Source of the DNA: an uncultured bacterium
GTDB lineage: Bacteria; Bacillota; Clostridia; Lachnospirales; Lachnospiraceae
Assembly (NCBI GenBank): GCA_947643145.1
Contig: CANRVD010000009.1
Coordinates: 1-59,977, forward strand
Length of the DNA stretch: 59,977 bases
Direction: 5' to 3'
This document shows positions 41,414 to 51,767 of the stretch, piece by piece (within the stretch, counting starts at the first letter, position 1; the number at the start of each line of letters is the position of its first letter). The position numbers and the translations under genes were made by a program. Below the pieces are notes generated by a model, which saw only the letters and a program-made list of their open reading frames with translations, did not search any database and was not told where the DNA came from.

Positions 41414-44407
41414 ATGCGGTGTAAAAAAAGTGAAGGCAAAGTCAAAAAAACGGTCATACTGGGATTGACCGCTGCTTTGATCGTTGGTGGCGTTGGATTA
41501 AAGGTAGCTGCCACCGAAGTGTCAGATGATGCAGGGACCAGCAAGGCAGAAGCTGGAACTACATACGATTCTGAGGAGTATTCCAGTGAACGTATCGGAA
41601 CAAACTACACGGTTATCAGTAGTAAGTATACGTTGCAGGATTATACTGGTGAAGCGGTTAGTTTTGCCATGGGTGAGGCGGCGAAGGGGGATGCAAAGAA
41701 GCTGCTGACCAAAGAGACCAGAGAGTATCAGGAAAGTGCGGAAGTGCTTGGACTGAATACCGGAAGTAAGGTGGAGCTTGAAATTGATGTACCAAGTGAT
41801 GGCTTGTACAATTTAGATTTTGATTATCTCTCCTATGATGAATCTATATTGCCGATTTCCATGGCACTTAAGGTGGATGGGGAATATCCATTTTATGAAT
41901 GTCGTAACATGAAGTTTGAGACAACATGGAAACTCGGCGAAGAGCCTTCTTATGACCGGTATGATAATCAGGTTGTTACAGTACCGAAGAAGGAAATTCA
42001 GTGGGAGTCAAAGTACCTGATGGATTCCAGTTACCGTCATTCTGACCCGTTAAAGCTGGAGCTGAAGAAGGGTGTACATACATTAGAGGTTGAAATCAAA
42101 GAAGGAAATTTCCTGCTTGGAAATCTTACTTTGGAAGCACCTACAACAATAGAAAAGTACACTGGTTCAGAGAAGGCTGAGGGGTCTAAGAAAATTGAGA
42201 TTCAGGGTGAAGAATATTACACTACAAACGATTCTGCCGTTCATGCGGTTGTAGAGTATGACAGCAGTCTGGATCCATATGAGGTAAAAGACACGGTTCT
42301 GAATACTTTGGACTCTGATTCTTTTGGAACAGCAGGACAGAGGGTGACTTATAAGTTCAATGTGGAAGAAGCAGGAAATTACTATATTGCAATGAACTAT
42401 CGTCAGTCTGAAAAGACAGATTTCCCAGTGTTTGTTGACGTTGCAATTGACGGCAAGATTCCAAATGATGCATTTCGTTCATATGGAATGGCCTATTCCA
42501 CAAAGTACAGAACCAGTACCCTTGAAGATTCAAAAGGAGAGAAGTTAAGTGTTTATCTGGAAAAGGGAGAACATACTATTTCATATACGATTAGTATGGA
42601 TACCATCTGCTACATTATGGAACAGCTTGATGTGATTATGTCAAATGTAAATGACTTGTCACTTGAGATTACCAAAGTAGCAGGTACAAATGCAGATAAA
42701 TATCGTGATTTAAGACTTTCAAGGTATATTCCAGATTTGGAAGAAAAGTTACGTCAGTATGCAGAGGATCTTGAAAAACTGGAGCAGAGTGCAGTACAGT
42801 ATAGTGAAAGTGATACGAATGTTGCGGTAATGTCTTCTATGTTAATTGCTGCTGAGCAGTTAAAAAGTCTGGCAGACAACCCGGACGAAGTTCCATACCG
42901 TATCGCTGAGCTGTCAACAAGCACAAACTCCGTAAACCACCATTTGGCAACAACGATTGATAACCTGATTACCAATGGTCTTGCAATCGACAGAATCTGG
43001 ATTTATCAGGAGGGAGCGGAACTGCCAAAGAAGCCTGGATTCTTCAAGTCATGCTGGATGAGTATTCAGAGATTTACTGCTTCCTTTACGGAGCAGGCAT
43101 ATTCTGCAAACAATACAAACAAGGAACATCTGCAGGTATGGGTAAACCGTTCCAGCCAGTATGTACAGATTATGCAGAAAATGATTGATGAGTACTTTAC
43201 GCCGAAGACAGGAATTGAAGTAGATATCAGTATCATGCCGGATCAGAATAAACTGGTACTTGCGAATTCATCCGGTAATGCCCCGGATGTGGCGACGGGT
43301 ATTAACTATACAATTCCGTATGAGTTAGGTATTCGTGGAGCATTGGTTGATCTGGCGCAGTATGAGGACTTCAAAGAGGCGGCTAAGGCGTATGAGCCTG
43401 GATTTTTTATGACAGGAAGTGTTGATGATGGAATTTATTCTATGCCAGAGACAATGAACTTCTGGGTATTGTTCTACCGTACAGATGTTATGGAGAAACT
43501 TGGACTGGAAGTGCCGGAGACGATGGGCGAGGTAATTGATATGCTCCCGACTCTGCAGATGAAGGGACTTAACTTCTACTATCCGACAGCCGGAATGCTT
43601 CTGATGAGAAACTTCCACGGTACAACACCACTGATTATGCAGAATGGAGGTTCCATCTATAATCCAACAGCAGCAGAGGGAACAGCCCTTGGCAATGAGG
43701 AGACAGTTAACGGTTTTACGACACTGACCGATTTGTTTACAATTTACAACCTTCCGGTCAATGTAGATAACTTCTACCAGCATTTCAGAAATGGTGATAT
43801 GCCGATTGGAATTGCTGATTATGCTACTTACAATATGCTGACCAATGCAGCTCCAGAGCTGGAAGGATCATGGGAAGTATCTTTGGTTCCTGGTACAAAG
43901 CGTGCAGATGGAACAATTGACCGCTCTGTTTGTGGATGTGCAGAAAGTACTGTTATTTTCAAGAGCAATTCTGACAGAGAAGCAAAGGCATGGGAGTTCG
44001 TTAAGTGGTGGTCTTCTACAGAAGTACAGGCAGAATTTGGGCAGACAATCCAGATTACGTATGGTAGCGAATATATTTGGCCAACGGCTAATATGGAAGC
44101 TATGGGACGGCTTCCGCTGGAAGGGCAGGTATAGCAGGTGATTCAGGAAACAGCTAAGAATGTAGTTGATATAGCGAGAGTACCTGGAACTTATCTGTTA
44201 GAGCGTGAAGTAAGTAATACATTTAATGATATCGTGGTTAATGGCCAGAATGAGCGTACGCGAATTGATAAGGCGGTTAAGAGTGTTAACCATGAGTTTG
44301 AACGAAAGCTGGAGGAGTTTGGCTACAACAATAGCGATGGTTCGGTTATTAAGGATTATCATATTCCGACGCTGGAGTCGGTAACCAAGCTGCTTGAACG
44401 AGAATAA
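41414..44407 (+). pseudogene. large extracellular solute-binding protein with N-terminal CBM-like region, interrupted by in-frame TAG
   Basis: One frame of about 998 codons is broken by TAG at 44132-44134. The ATG at 41414 has AAGGAGG upstream; an in-frame ATG at 41342 lies inside a hairpin and is rejected. A signal-type helix (KKTVILGLTAALIVGGVGLK) lacks a lipobox cysteine. Residues about 40-440 look like two carbohydrate-binding beta-sandwiches, followed by a helical linker. From about residue 570 it is an ABC sugar-binding protein (HLQVWVNRSSQYVQIM, DVATGINYTIPYELGIRGAL). After the TAG the same frame runs 90 codons (ETAKNVVDIARVPGTYLLER to KLLERE), the conserved C-terminal helices of such proteins. 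It feeds the permeases at 44462 and 45432. Confidence 0.82.
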
Positions 44408-44461
44408 AAAGAGTAGCGATGAAAGATGCCGATTCAGCTTAAACGGAGGGATGAAAAAGAT

Positions 44462-45412
44462 ATGGCGAAAAATAATAGTAGTGTTGATATTGAGACAATC
44501 AACAAAAAGAAAAAGAATAATATCCGCAAGCGTGAGCGCAATAACTGGAATGGATATGCATTTATGGCACCATATGCCCTTATGTTTATTGCATTTATCC
44601 TCGTACCGGTTCTTATGGCGATCATATTATCCTTTACAAACTTTAACTCAATTCAGTTACCATCCTTTGTAGGATTTCTGAATTACATCACTTTGATTAC
44701 AAGTGATGAAGTGTTTATGCAATTCGTATTGCCAAATACGGTTGTATATGCACTTATTGTCGGTATCGGAGGGTATGCCTTATCCTTCGTACTGGCATGG
44801 GCGCTTTGTAACCTGACAAAGCTTCCAAGGACAGTATTTGCTTTGATACTGTATTCACCAAGTATGACAGCCGGTGTTGCCATGACCGTACTTTGGAAGG
44901 TTATCTTTTCGGGTGACCAGACAGGTCTTTTGAACAGCTGGCTCATGAGTCTTGGTTTAATTAATGAACCGATTATATGGCTGATAAGTACAAAGTATCT
45001 GCTTCCGATTGTTGTTATAATTGGTTTGTGGTCTTCCATGGGTGTAGGCTTCCTGTCAATGATTGCAGGTATCCTGAATTCAGATGAGGAGTTATACGAG
45101 GCAGCGGCAATCGATGGTATAAAGAACCGTTTCCAGGAAATGATTTATATCACGATTCCGCAGATGAAACCGCAGATGTTATTTGCAGCGGTTATGTCTA
45201 TCGTAAATGCATTCCAGAATGGTTTGATTTCAACACAGCTGACTGGTAATCCGTCACCGGGGTATGCGGCACAGTTGATTGTAAACCATATTGAGGATTA
45301 CGGTTTCCTGCGTTATGAGATGGGTTATGCAGCAGCAGTTTCCGTTGTATTGCTGTTGATTGTACAGTTATTCTCAAAGGCTTGTAATACGCTTTTGACG
45401 GAAAAAGATTAA
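44462..45412 (+). CDS. ABC sugar permease, MalF/UgpA-like
   Basis: The protein has about 316 aa. I prefer the ATG at 44462 because GGAGGG lies 11 nt upstream; the ATG at 44426 would translate that site. About six helices begin at [20 protein letters not shown]. The cytoplasmic EAA loop reads [10 protein letters not shown]-like as [18 protein letters not shown], where the ATPase docks. It imports sugars with the permease at 45432 and the binding protein upstream. No ATPase gene lies in the locus, so a shared MsmK-type ATPase elsewhere is expected. Confidence 0.88.
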   Translation: MAKNNSSVDIETINKKKKNNIRKRERNNWNGYAFMAPYALMFIAFILVPVLMAIILSFTNFNSIQLPSFVGFLNYITLITSDEVFMQFVLPNTVVYALIVGIGGYALSFVLAWALCNLTKLPRTVFALILYSPSMTAGVAMTVLWKVIFSGDQTGLLNSWLMSLGLINEPIIWLISTKYLLPIVVIIGLWSSMGVGFLSMIAGILNSDEELYEAAAIDGIKNRFQEMIYITIPQMKPQMLFAAVMSIVNAFQNGLISTQLTGNPSPGYAAQLIVNHIEDYGFLRYEMGYAAAVSVVLLLIVQLFSKACNTLLTEKD

Positions 45413-45431
45413 TAAGAAGGAGGGAGAAGAA

Positions 45432-46301
45432 ATGGCATATAAGGGAAAAAGAATTAATCCCCAAAAATTTGAGAGAGGCCAGATAAAGCTTATTATCGTC
45501 TTGCTTCCATTAGTAATTTTTATGGCCTTGCCATTAGTATTCATTGCAAACCATGCGTTTAAACCGATGGAAGAGTTGTTTGCTTTCCCACCAACTTTCT
45601 TTGTAAAGAATGCTACCATGGAAAACTTCACAAAGCTGGTTAAGTTCAGTCGTACGGCAGGTGTACCAATCAGCCGTTACATATTTAACAGTGTAATTGT
45701 TACTGCATTGACGGTCGGTTTATCCTTGCTTTTTACCACCTTTGCAGCATTCGCATTAGCAAAGTTAAAGTTTAAGGGAAGAAGTTTGATGATGACAATC
45801 AACCAGTTGGCAATTATGTTTGTAGCAACTGCCGTATTGATTCCGAGATATTTGGTTATCTGTAATCTGGGCATGATTGACAGCATTTGGGCACATGTGC
45901 TTCCGCTGTTAGCTTATCCGGTTTCCCTGTTCCTGGTAAAACAGTTCGTTGAGCAGGTACCGGATGCCTTAATTGAGGCAGCTTACATAGACGGTGCTAC
46001 CGACATGACAATTTATCGTAAGATTATTCTTCCGATGACGAAGCCTGCGATTGCGACTGCAGCAATTCTTGCATTCCAGCAGGTATGGGCAAATATGGAG
46101 ACTTCAAACTACTATATTAATGATGATAGTATGAAGACACTGACCTTTTATATGAACTCGTTGGTGAATGTAAATAATACCGTATCTGGTCAGGGTATGG
46201 CAGCAGCGGCAACGCTGATTATGTTTATACCAAACCTGGTATTGTTCATCATTCTTCAGAATAATGTCATGAATACCATGGCACATTCTGGTATCAAGTA
46301 A
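45432..46301 (+). CDS. ABC sugar permease, MalG-like
   Basis: The 289-aa membrane protein has about six helices and the EAA loop ALIEAAYIDGATDMTIYRKI. Most relatives belong to the carbohydrate uptake 1 group. AAGGAGGGAG precedes the ATG, 19 nt after the partner permease, so the two are co-translated from one operon. The pair would carry arabino-oligosaccharides, inferred from the neighbouring enzymes. Confidence 0.88.
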   Translation: MAYKGKRINPQKFERGQIKLIIVLLPLVIFMALPLVFIANHAFKPMEELFAFPPTFFVKNATMENFTKLVKFSRTAGVPISRYIFNSVIVTALTVGLSLLFTTFAAFALAKLKFKGRSLMMTINQLAIMFVATAVLIPRYLVICNLGMIDSIWAHVLPLLAYPVSLFLVKQFVEQVPDALIEAAYIDGATDMTIYRKIILPMTKPAIATAAILAFQQVWANMETSNYYINDDSMKTLTFYMNSLVNVNNTVSGQGMAAAATLIMFIPNLVLFIILQNNVMNTMAHSGIK

Positions 46302-46322
46302 ACAATTGCAGAAGGAGAAGTT

Positions 46323-48392
46323 ATGAAGAGAAATAAAAAGTTTTTAAAACTGGCAGCTTTGTTCCTGATTGCAATGGTCCTTACTTCAGGAATCGGTGCT
46401 GCGACAGTATCCGCAGAGACACCATACCGGACATATACTGTGGATGGAAATAGCAGGATGGAGGAAACACAGACTGCGTATCTCGCACATGCGACCTTAA
46501 TAAAATTCGGTAATGAATTTTTAAGTGCTCCCAGTGATTTATGTGTAGCGGAGGATGGAAAACTCTATATTGCAGATACAGGGAATAGTAGAATCGTAGT
46601 AGGAACAGCAGAGGGCGAATTATTAAAAGTTATCGGTAAAGGTACTTTAAAGTCGCCAAGAGGTGTATTTGTCACGGAAAACGGTCATATCTATGTGGCT
46701 GACCGTGATGCCGAGGCAGTATTTGAGTTTGATGCCGATGGTAACGTATTAAATACATATAATAAACCGGATAACCCTTTATATGGTGGTGACCGAGTAC
46801 CATTTATGCCAATCAAGGTAGTTGTAAATGATGCAGGCATTATGTTTATTATATGTGAATCAAACACAAACGGTATTGTAGAGATTTCTCCTGCAGAGGG
46901 CGGGACATTCCTCGGATATTTCGGAACGAACTTTGCCTCTACAGACTTGCAGACCATTATTTACCGGGCGATTCTGACAGATGAGCAGAGAGCAAAGATG
47001 GCAAGTAATATTCCTGCAACACCGGATAATCTGGCAATTGATGAAAAGGGTCTGATTTATACGGTAACAAGAGGTGATGAGGCAAGTACATTAAAGAGGC
47101 TTAATATTGCAGGTATTAATCTGATTAATGGAGCAAACCTTCAGGATGTATATGATCTTTCACCGGCTGCTGTTGCAGTTGGAAACCATGATAACGTCTA
47201 TGTTGCTTCTGCTGCAGGTTATATCTATGAGTATAATAATCAGGGTGAACCGATTTATGTATTTGGTGGACGTGACGATGGTACGCAGCGTGTTGGTTTA
47301 TCTACTCAGGTAACCAGTATTCAGGTTGGATCCAATGATGAGATTTACATATTGGATTCCGACAAGGCACAGATTCAGGTATATGAGCCTTCTGAATTTA
47401 CGCAGAAGTTACATACGGCATTGTACCTCTATTCAAAGGGACGTTATACGGAAAGTAGAGAGCCTCTGACTGAAGTGTTGAAAATGAACAGTATGTTTGA
47501 CTATGCAAACAGGGCAATGGGCAGGGCTTATTTCCAGGAAGAGAATTATGATGCTGCTGTCAAATATGCAAAATTGTCAAAGGATAAGACAGGATACTCC
47601 GATGCATTCTGGGAAATCCGTAATATATGGCTGAAGCAGAATATCGTTGCAGCAATTTTAATTATAATCTTTCTCTTTATTGCATTTAAGGTGATTAAGG
47701 TTCTTGACAGGAAAAAGGGCATCTTAAATGGAATCAGGGCTGGTACAGCTAAGATTAAGGAGAATAAACTGGTATCCAACCTGTTATATTCGGGCTATTT
47801 TATGAAACATCCTTTTGATGGTTCTTATGGAATTGCAAGAGAAGGAAGAGCCTCCTGGAATGCGCCATCTATCATATTGGTAATCTTTATGGTGGAATAT
47901 GTTATTAATAAGTATTTGTGTGGATTCCTGCAGAAAACAGTGCGTGAAGGTAAATATGAGATTTTCTCTGATGTTGGAACAATCTTAGTGGTTATTGTTG
48001 GATTAACAGCTTGTAATTATCTTGTATGTACGATTAATGAAGGTGAAGGTACTGTAAAGAAGATATATACTTACTTCTGCTATAGTCTTCTTCCATATGT
48101 TGTATTGACTCCGGTAAGCTTTGTACTGTCTCATGTAGTAACGACAAATGAGCAGTTCCTGATTACACTGGTGCAGATTATTATTTATGCATGGGTAATT
48201 ATACTTGGCATTCTTGGGATTAAGGAAGTCAATAACTATACAGGAAAAGAAACTTTTAAAGTTATCTGCCTGACAGCATTTACAATTTTGATTGTTGCAC
48301 TCTTGATATTCATTATCTATGTACTTTGGGCTCAGGTATTTGAGTTTATCAGTGCAATTTACGGAGAGGTGGTGTATCGGCTTGGCTATTAA
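46323..48392 (+). CDS. exported NHL beta-propeller protein with C-terminal YIP1-type membrane domain
   Basis: The 689-aa protein has a signal peptide (LAALFLIAMVLTSGIGAATV) and a beta-propeller of NHL-type repeats (SDLCVAEDGKLYIADTGNSR, SPRGVFVTENGHIYVADRDA). A TPR-like helical part follows (YSKGRYTESREPLTEVLKMN). After a membrane helix near residue 445 comes a YIP1-like domain with about five helices. Such proteins recur in Lachnospiraceae next to sugar transporters and DUF5696 genes; their function is unknown. The position between permease pairs suggests a role in sensing or organising polysaccharide uptake. The 3' end overlaps the DUF5696 gene. Confidence 0.8.
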   Translation: MKRNKKFLKLAALFLIAMVLTSGIGAATVSAETPYRTYTVDGNSRMEETQTAYLAHATLIKFGNEFLSAPSDLCVAEDGKLYIADTGNSRIVVGTAEGELLKVIGKGTLKSPRGVFVTENGHIYVADRDAEAVFEFDADGNVLNTYNKPDNPLYGGDRVPFMPIKVVVNDAGIMFIICESNTNGIVEISPAEGGTFLGYFGTNFASTDLQTIIYRAILTDEQRAKMASNIPATPDNLAIDEKGLIYTVTRGDEASTLKRLNIAGINLINGANLQDVYDLSPAAVAVGNHDNVYVASAAGYIYEYNNQGEPIYVFGGRDDGTQRVGLSTQVTSIQVGSNDEIYILDSDKAQIQVYEPSEFTQKLHTALYLYSKGRYTESREPLTEVLKMNSMFDYANRAMGRAYFQEENYDAAVKYAKLSKDKTGYSDAFWEIRNIWLKQNIVAAILIIIFLFIAFKVIKVLDRKKGILNGIRAGTAKIKENKLVSNLLYSGYFMKHPFDGSYGIAREGRASWNAPSIILVIFMVEYVINKYLCGFLQKTVREGKYEIFSDVGTILVVIVGLTACNYLVCTINEGEGTVKKIYTYFCYSLLPYVVLTPVSFVLSHVVTTNEQFLITLVQIIIYAWVIILGILGIKEVNNYTGKETFKVICLTAFTILIVALLIFIIYVLWAQVFEFISAIYGEVVYRLGY

Positions 48393-50739
48393 AAACTGGA
48401 AAAAAATGGTCGCTCTCTTAGCAGCAGTTTCTGTTACAGCAGGAGTACCGGGAGTTTCCTATTATGCATCAGCAACCTCCGTAGATGACGCGGCGGCAGG
48501 CGATGCAGGTGCAGGAGATGCCGGGACAGAAGCAGAAGGTGAGGGAGAAAAAGAAGAAGAGAAGCAGGAAGTAATGGATAACGGCGAAGTAGTCATGAAA
48601 AATGCAGTCGGAAAGAAAGACAAATCCGAATGGATTACAATGAAAGACTACGAGGTGGTGGCAGAAAGTGATACCTATAAGATGTATCTGTATGAGCCTA
48701 CGCTTTCCATTATGTTAGAGAATAAGGAGACTGGAAAGATTCTGGAATCTACCCTTAGTGATGAAAAGGATGATGGTCTTAGTAATGTTGCATGGAACAG
48801 TTATATGAAATCAGGTATCGTTGTAAATGCGATTGCAGATGCCAGGAGCAGGAATACATATCAGCTTGATTTGGTAAACAGTGAGCATACTCTGGATGTT
48901 ACAAAGACAGATAACGGCTTTTCTGCAAAGGTCTACTTCAAGGAATATCAGCTTGGTTTAACTATGAATGTATCCTTGGAGAACGATGAACTGGTAGTCT
49001 GTATCCCGGATGATTCTTTTGTAGAGGACAAAGAAGGGGCTTATATTTCTACGGTGATACCTTATCCGTTAATGGGATATTCCTTCCTTGATGAAAAAGA
49101 GGGATATATGTTAATTCCAGATGGAAATGGAGCTTTGATTAATCTGGATAACAAGGAAGGCCGCTATGTAACCGGATTCTCCCAGATGGTTTACGGTTCT
49201 GATGTAGGTTTTGATGATTCCGTTGTCAAAGAATATCTTTGGGATATGCTTGATATGGTAAAAGAATCCAATAAGGTTCTTGCCCCAATCTTTGGAATGG
49301 TTCATACGGATGATCAGCTAGGCTATCTTGCAGTAATTGAGCAGGGAGATAAGCGTGCCAGAATTGAGGCGCAGCCAAACGGCGCTATGGTAAACTATAA
49401 CCGCTGTTATGCAAGTTTCCTTCTCAGGGATGTTTTTGTTCAGCCATTGAACAACTCAAATTCCGGTACCATGATAAAAGCAGAAGATGACCGTACCCAT
49501 TCGGATTTGCAGGTTCGTTATCTGTTGCTGTCCGGTGAGGATGCAAATTATTCTGCTATGGCTACAAGATACCGCAATTATCTTTTGGATAATAACATGC
49601 TTACCATTAAAGACAATTCCTATAATACGCGTGTTGACTTCCTTGGAACAGAAAGAGAGGATTTCCTTCTTTCCACAAGAGCGGTAACAATGACTACAAC
49701 AGAAAATATTGAAGAGATGTTTGCAGAACTTAAGGAAAATGGTGTATCCAGCCTGCTTAGTATCTATAAGGGCTGGCAGAAGGGCGGCCTCTATGATTTG
49801 CCAATTACAAAGTATAAGGCAGACAGCCATATTGGCGGCACCTCCAAACTGACTGATTTGATTAAGGAATCTGCAGAGGATAATTATAACATTTATCTGT
49901 ATGGTGATGCATTGCGGCTGAATCCAAGCACAAATGGCTTAAACTTCAATATGGCAAAGAAGGTTAATAAGAGAACCTATGAAGAGGAAATCTGGGCAGA
50001 GGTATATAACACATTCTATTACCTTGTACCGGAAAAGTCAGGGGATGCTATAAAGGATTTAGCAGATTCTTATCTGGACAAAGGTGTGGCGAATATGGCG
50101 GTAGCCGGCATTAGTAATAACGTATTCTCATATAGCTTCAAGAATAGTTTTTACAGCAGGCCGGATACGGCAAAGCGGTATTCTGAGATGCTTGATTCTA
50201 TCGATAAGGATACAAATCTAGTATTAGAACAGCCCGTTGCTTATCTGTGGAAAAATGCGGATGCATTTTTAGATATGCCACTTGGTTCTTCCGACTATAT
50301 GTATATAGATGAGGAAATCCCATTCCTGTCTATGGTATTAAAGGGTGTTATGCCAATGTATTCTGATTACGTTAACTTTGAGGCAAATAAGCAGGAATTC
50401 ATATTGCAGATGGTAGAATCCGGTGTATATCCTTCCTTCTATCTGACCTATGAAAACTCTGCAGATTTGATTAATACAAATTCTTCTGATTTATATAGTA
50501 CGGAATATAGTACCTATAAGGATGCAGTTGCCCAGTATGATAAAGAATTAAGAGAAGTTAACGAAGTAGTTAAGGATGCATTTATTACAAAGCATGAGAA
50601 GCTTGGAAGCGGTGTTGTTGTTGTAACATACAGCAATGGCGTACGGATTTATGTAAACTATACAAATAAAGCCAAAACAGTTGATGGAGTAACTGTTGAG
50701 GCAATGTCATATTCCTATAAGGTAGGTGAGGCCGAATGA
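48382..50739 (+). CDS. exported DUF5696 protein, possible uncharacterised glycosidase
   Basis: The protein has about 785 aa. TTG at 48382 is the likely start: GGAGAGGT lies before it and a signal peptide follows at once (KNWKKMVALLAAVSVTAG). It overlaps the YIP1 gene by 11 nt. An acidic Ala/Gly-rich linker leads to a large domain with LPDGNG-like MLIPDGNGALINLDN, then a region resembling a TIM barrel (SLLSIYKGWQKGGLYDLP, YLYGDALRLNPSTNG, MAVAGISNNVFSY, YMYIDEEIPFL). The DUF5696 name is from memory of the family. Catalytic residues are not established. Sugar-locus context supports carbohydrate binding or cleavage. Confidence 0.75.
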   Translation: MAIKNWKKMVALLAAVSVTAGVPGVSYYASATSVDDAAAGDAGAGDAGTEAEGEGEKEEEKQEVMDNGEVVMKNAVGKKDKSEWITMKDYEVVAESDTYKMYLYEPTLSIMLENKETGKILESTLSDEKDDGLSNVAWNSYMKSGIVVNAIADARSRNTYQLDLVNSEHTLDVTKTDNGFSAKVYFKEYQLGLTMNVSLENDELVVCIPDDSFVEDKEGAYISTVIPYPLMGYSFLDEKEGYMLIPDGNGALINLDNKEGRYVTGFSQMVYGSDVGFDDSVVKEYLWDMLDMVKESNKVLAPIFGMVHTDDQLGYLAVIEQGDKRARIEAQPNGAMVNYNRCYASFLLRDVFVQPLNNSNSGTMIKAEDDRTHSDLQVRYLLLSGEDANYSAMATRYRNYLLDNNMLTIKDNSYNTRVDFLGTEREDFLLSTRAVTMTTTENIEEMFAELKENGVSSLLSIYKGWQKGGLYDLPITKYKADSHIGGTSKLTDLIKESAEDNYNIYLYGDALRLNPSTNGLNFNMAKKVNKRTYEEEIWAEVYNTFYYLVPEKSGDAIKDLADSYLDKGVANMAVAGISNNVFSYSFKNSFYSRPDTAKRYSEMLDSIDKDTNLVLEQPVAYLWKNADAFLDMPLGSSDYMYIDEEIPFLSMVLKGVMPMYSDYVNFEANKQEFILQMVESGVYPSFYLTYENSADLINTNSSDLYSTEYSTYKDAVAQYDKELREVNEVVKDAFITKHEKLGSGVVVVTYSNGVRIYVNYTNKAKTVDGVTVEAMSYSYKVGEAE

Positions 50740-51767
50740 GTAAAATGAGCAAAGAAGAAAAGAAAAACCGAAAGAAGGTAAAACCGGGGCGTCTGGCAAA
50801 ACGTGATGCGTTAGTAGGAATTGCGTTTATCTCCCCCTGGATTGTCGGAGTTTTAGCGTTTTTAGCGTATCCATTGGCACAGTCGTTCTGGTACGCATTA
50901 AACAATATTCGTCCTACACCGTTAGGCATGAAGTTTACTTATGTAGGATATGGAAACTTTACAGAACTCCTTATGGCAACTCCGGAATTTCCGACAACAC
51001 TGATTGAATATGTCGTGTCAACTATCATATCAGTACCAATCATTGTAGTTTTTGCCTTGATTATTGCGATTATGCTGAATCAGGATGTCAAAGGAAAAGG
51101 GTTTTTCAGACTTATCTTTTTCCTGCCGGTTATCATTGTAAGTGGACCAATCCTTGGAATGTTAAACGGTGACGGTGCTGGAAGCATTACTGCTATTGAT
51201 ATTCAGGCAATTACAGATGCGATTAAGGAGGTACTGCCATCAGCATTTGCAGAACCAATTTCTGAATTGTTTGAAAATATGATTACCATTCTTTGGTATT
51301 CCGGTGTACAGATATTGATATTCCTGTCCAGTCTTCAGAAAATTGACCGTGCAATGTACGAGGCAGCAAAGATTGATGGTGGTTCAGGATGGGAGTGCTT
51401 CTGGAAGATTACACTTCCAACAATTAAGCCTATGATTCTTTTGAACTGTGTATATACGATTATATTTATTTCGAACAATGATCAGAATTCCATTATTGAG
51501 CTGATTAAGGTGTCGATGTTCTCTGGTACACAGGAGAAAGGTTATGGATTTGCTTCCGCGATGGCGTGGTTGTACTCAGTTGTCGTATTGTTGATTGTAG
51601 CCTTGTTCGCTGTACTGTTCCTTGCAAAGAAGGATGTATATGCAAAACAGGTTAAGAAGGCGAAGAAGGCCCGCAAGAAAGAACTTAGAGAAATTAAGAG
51701 AGTAGGAAGGAGGAGCGCTAGACATGCCAAAAAGAGAGAAAGAGAAAACAGAAAAGCAGGAAAATAA
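50736..51767 (+). CDS. ABC sugar permease (MalF-like), second transporter
   Basis: The 343-aa protein has a lysine-rich N-terminus and six helices, with the EAA loop RAMYEAAKIDGGSGWECFW. It overlaps the DUF5696 gene by 4 nt (ATGA) and the next permease by 44 nt, so the three are tightly coupled. The very basic C-terminal tail (KKARKKELREIKRVGRRSAR) is caused partly by the overlap. It belongs to a second importer, different in sequence from the pair at 44462-46301. Confidence 0.87.
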   Translation: MSKMSKEEKKNRKKVKPGRLAKRDALVGIAFISPWIVGVLAFLAYPLAQSFWYALNNIRPTPLGMKFTYVGYGNFTELLMATPEFPTTLIEYVVSTIISVPIIVVFALIIAIMLNQDVKGKGFFRLIFFLPVIIVSGPILGMLNGDGAGSITAIDIQAITDAIKEVLPSAFAEPISELFENMITILWYSGVQILIFLSSLQKIDRAMYEAAKIDGGSGWECFWKITLPTIKPMILLNCVYTIIFISNNDQNSIIELIKVSMFSGTQEKGYGFASAMAWLYSVVVLLIVALFAVLFLAKKDVYAKQVKKAKKARKKELREIKRVGRRSARHAKKRERENRKAGK

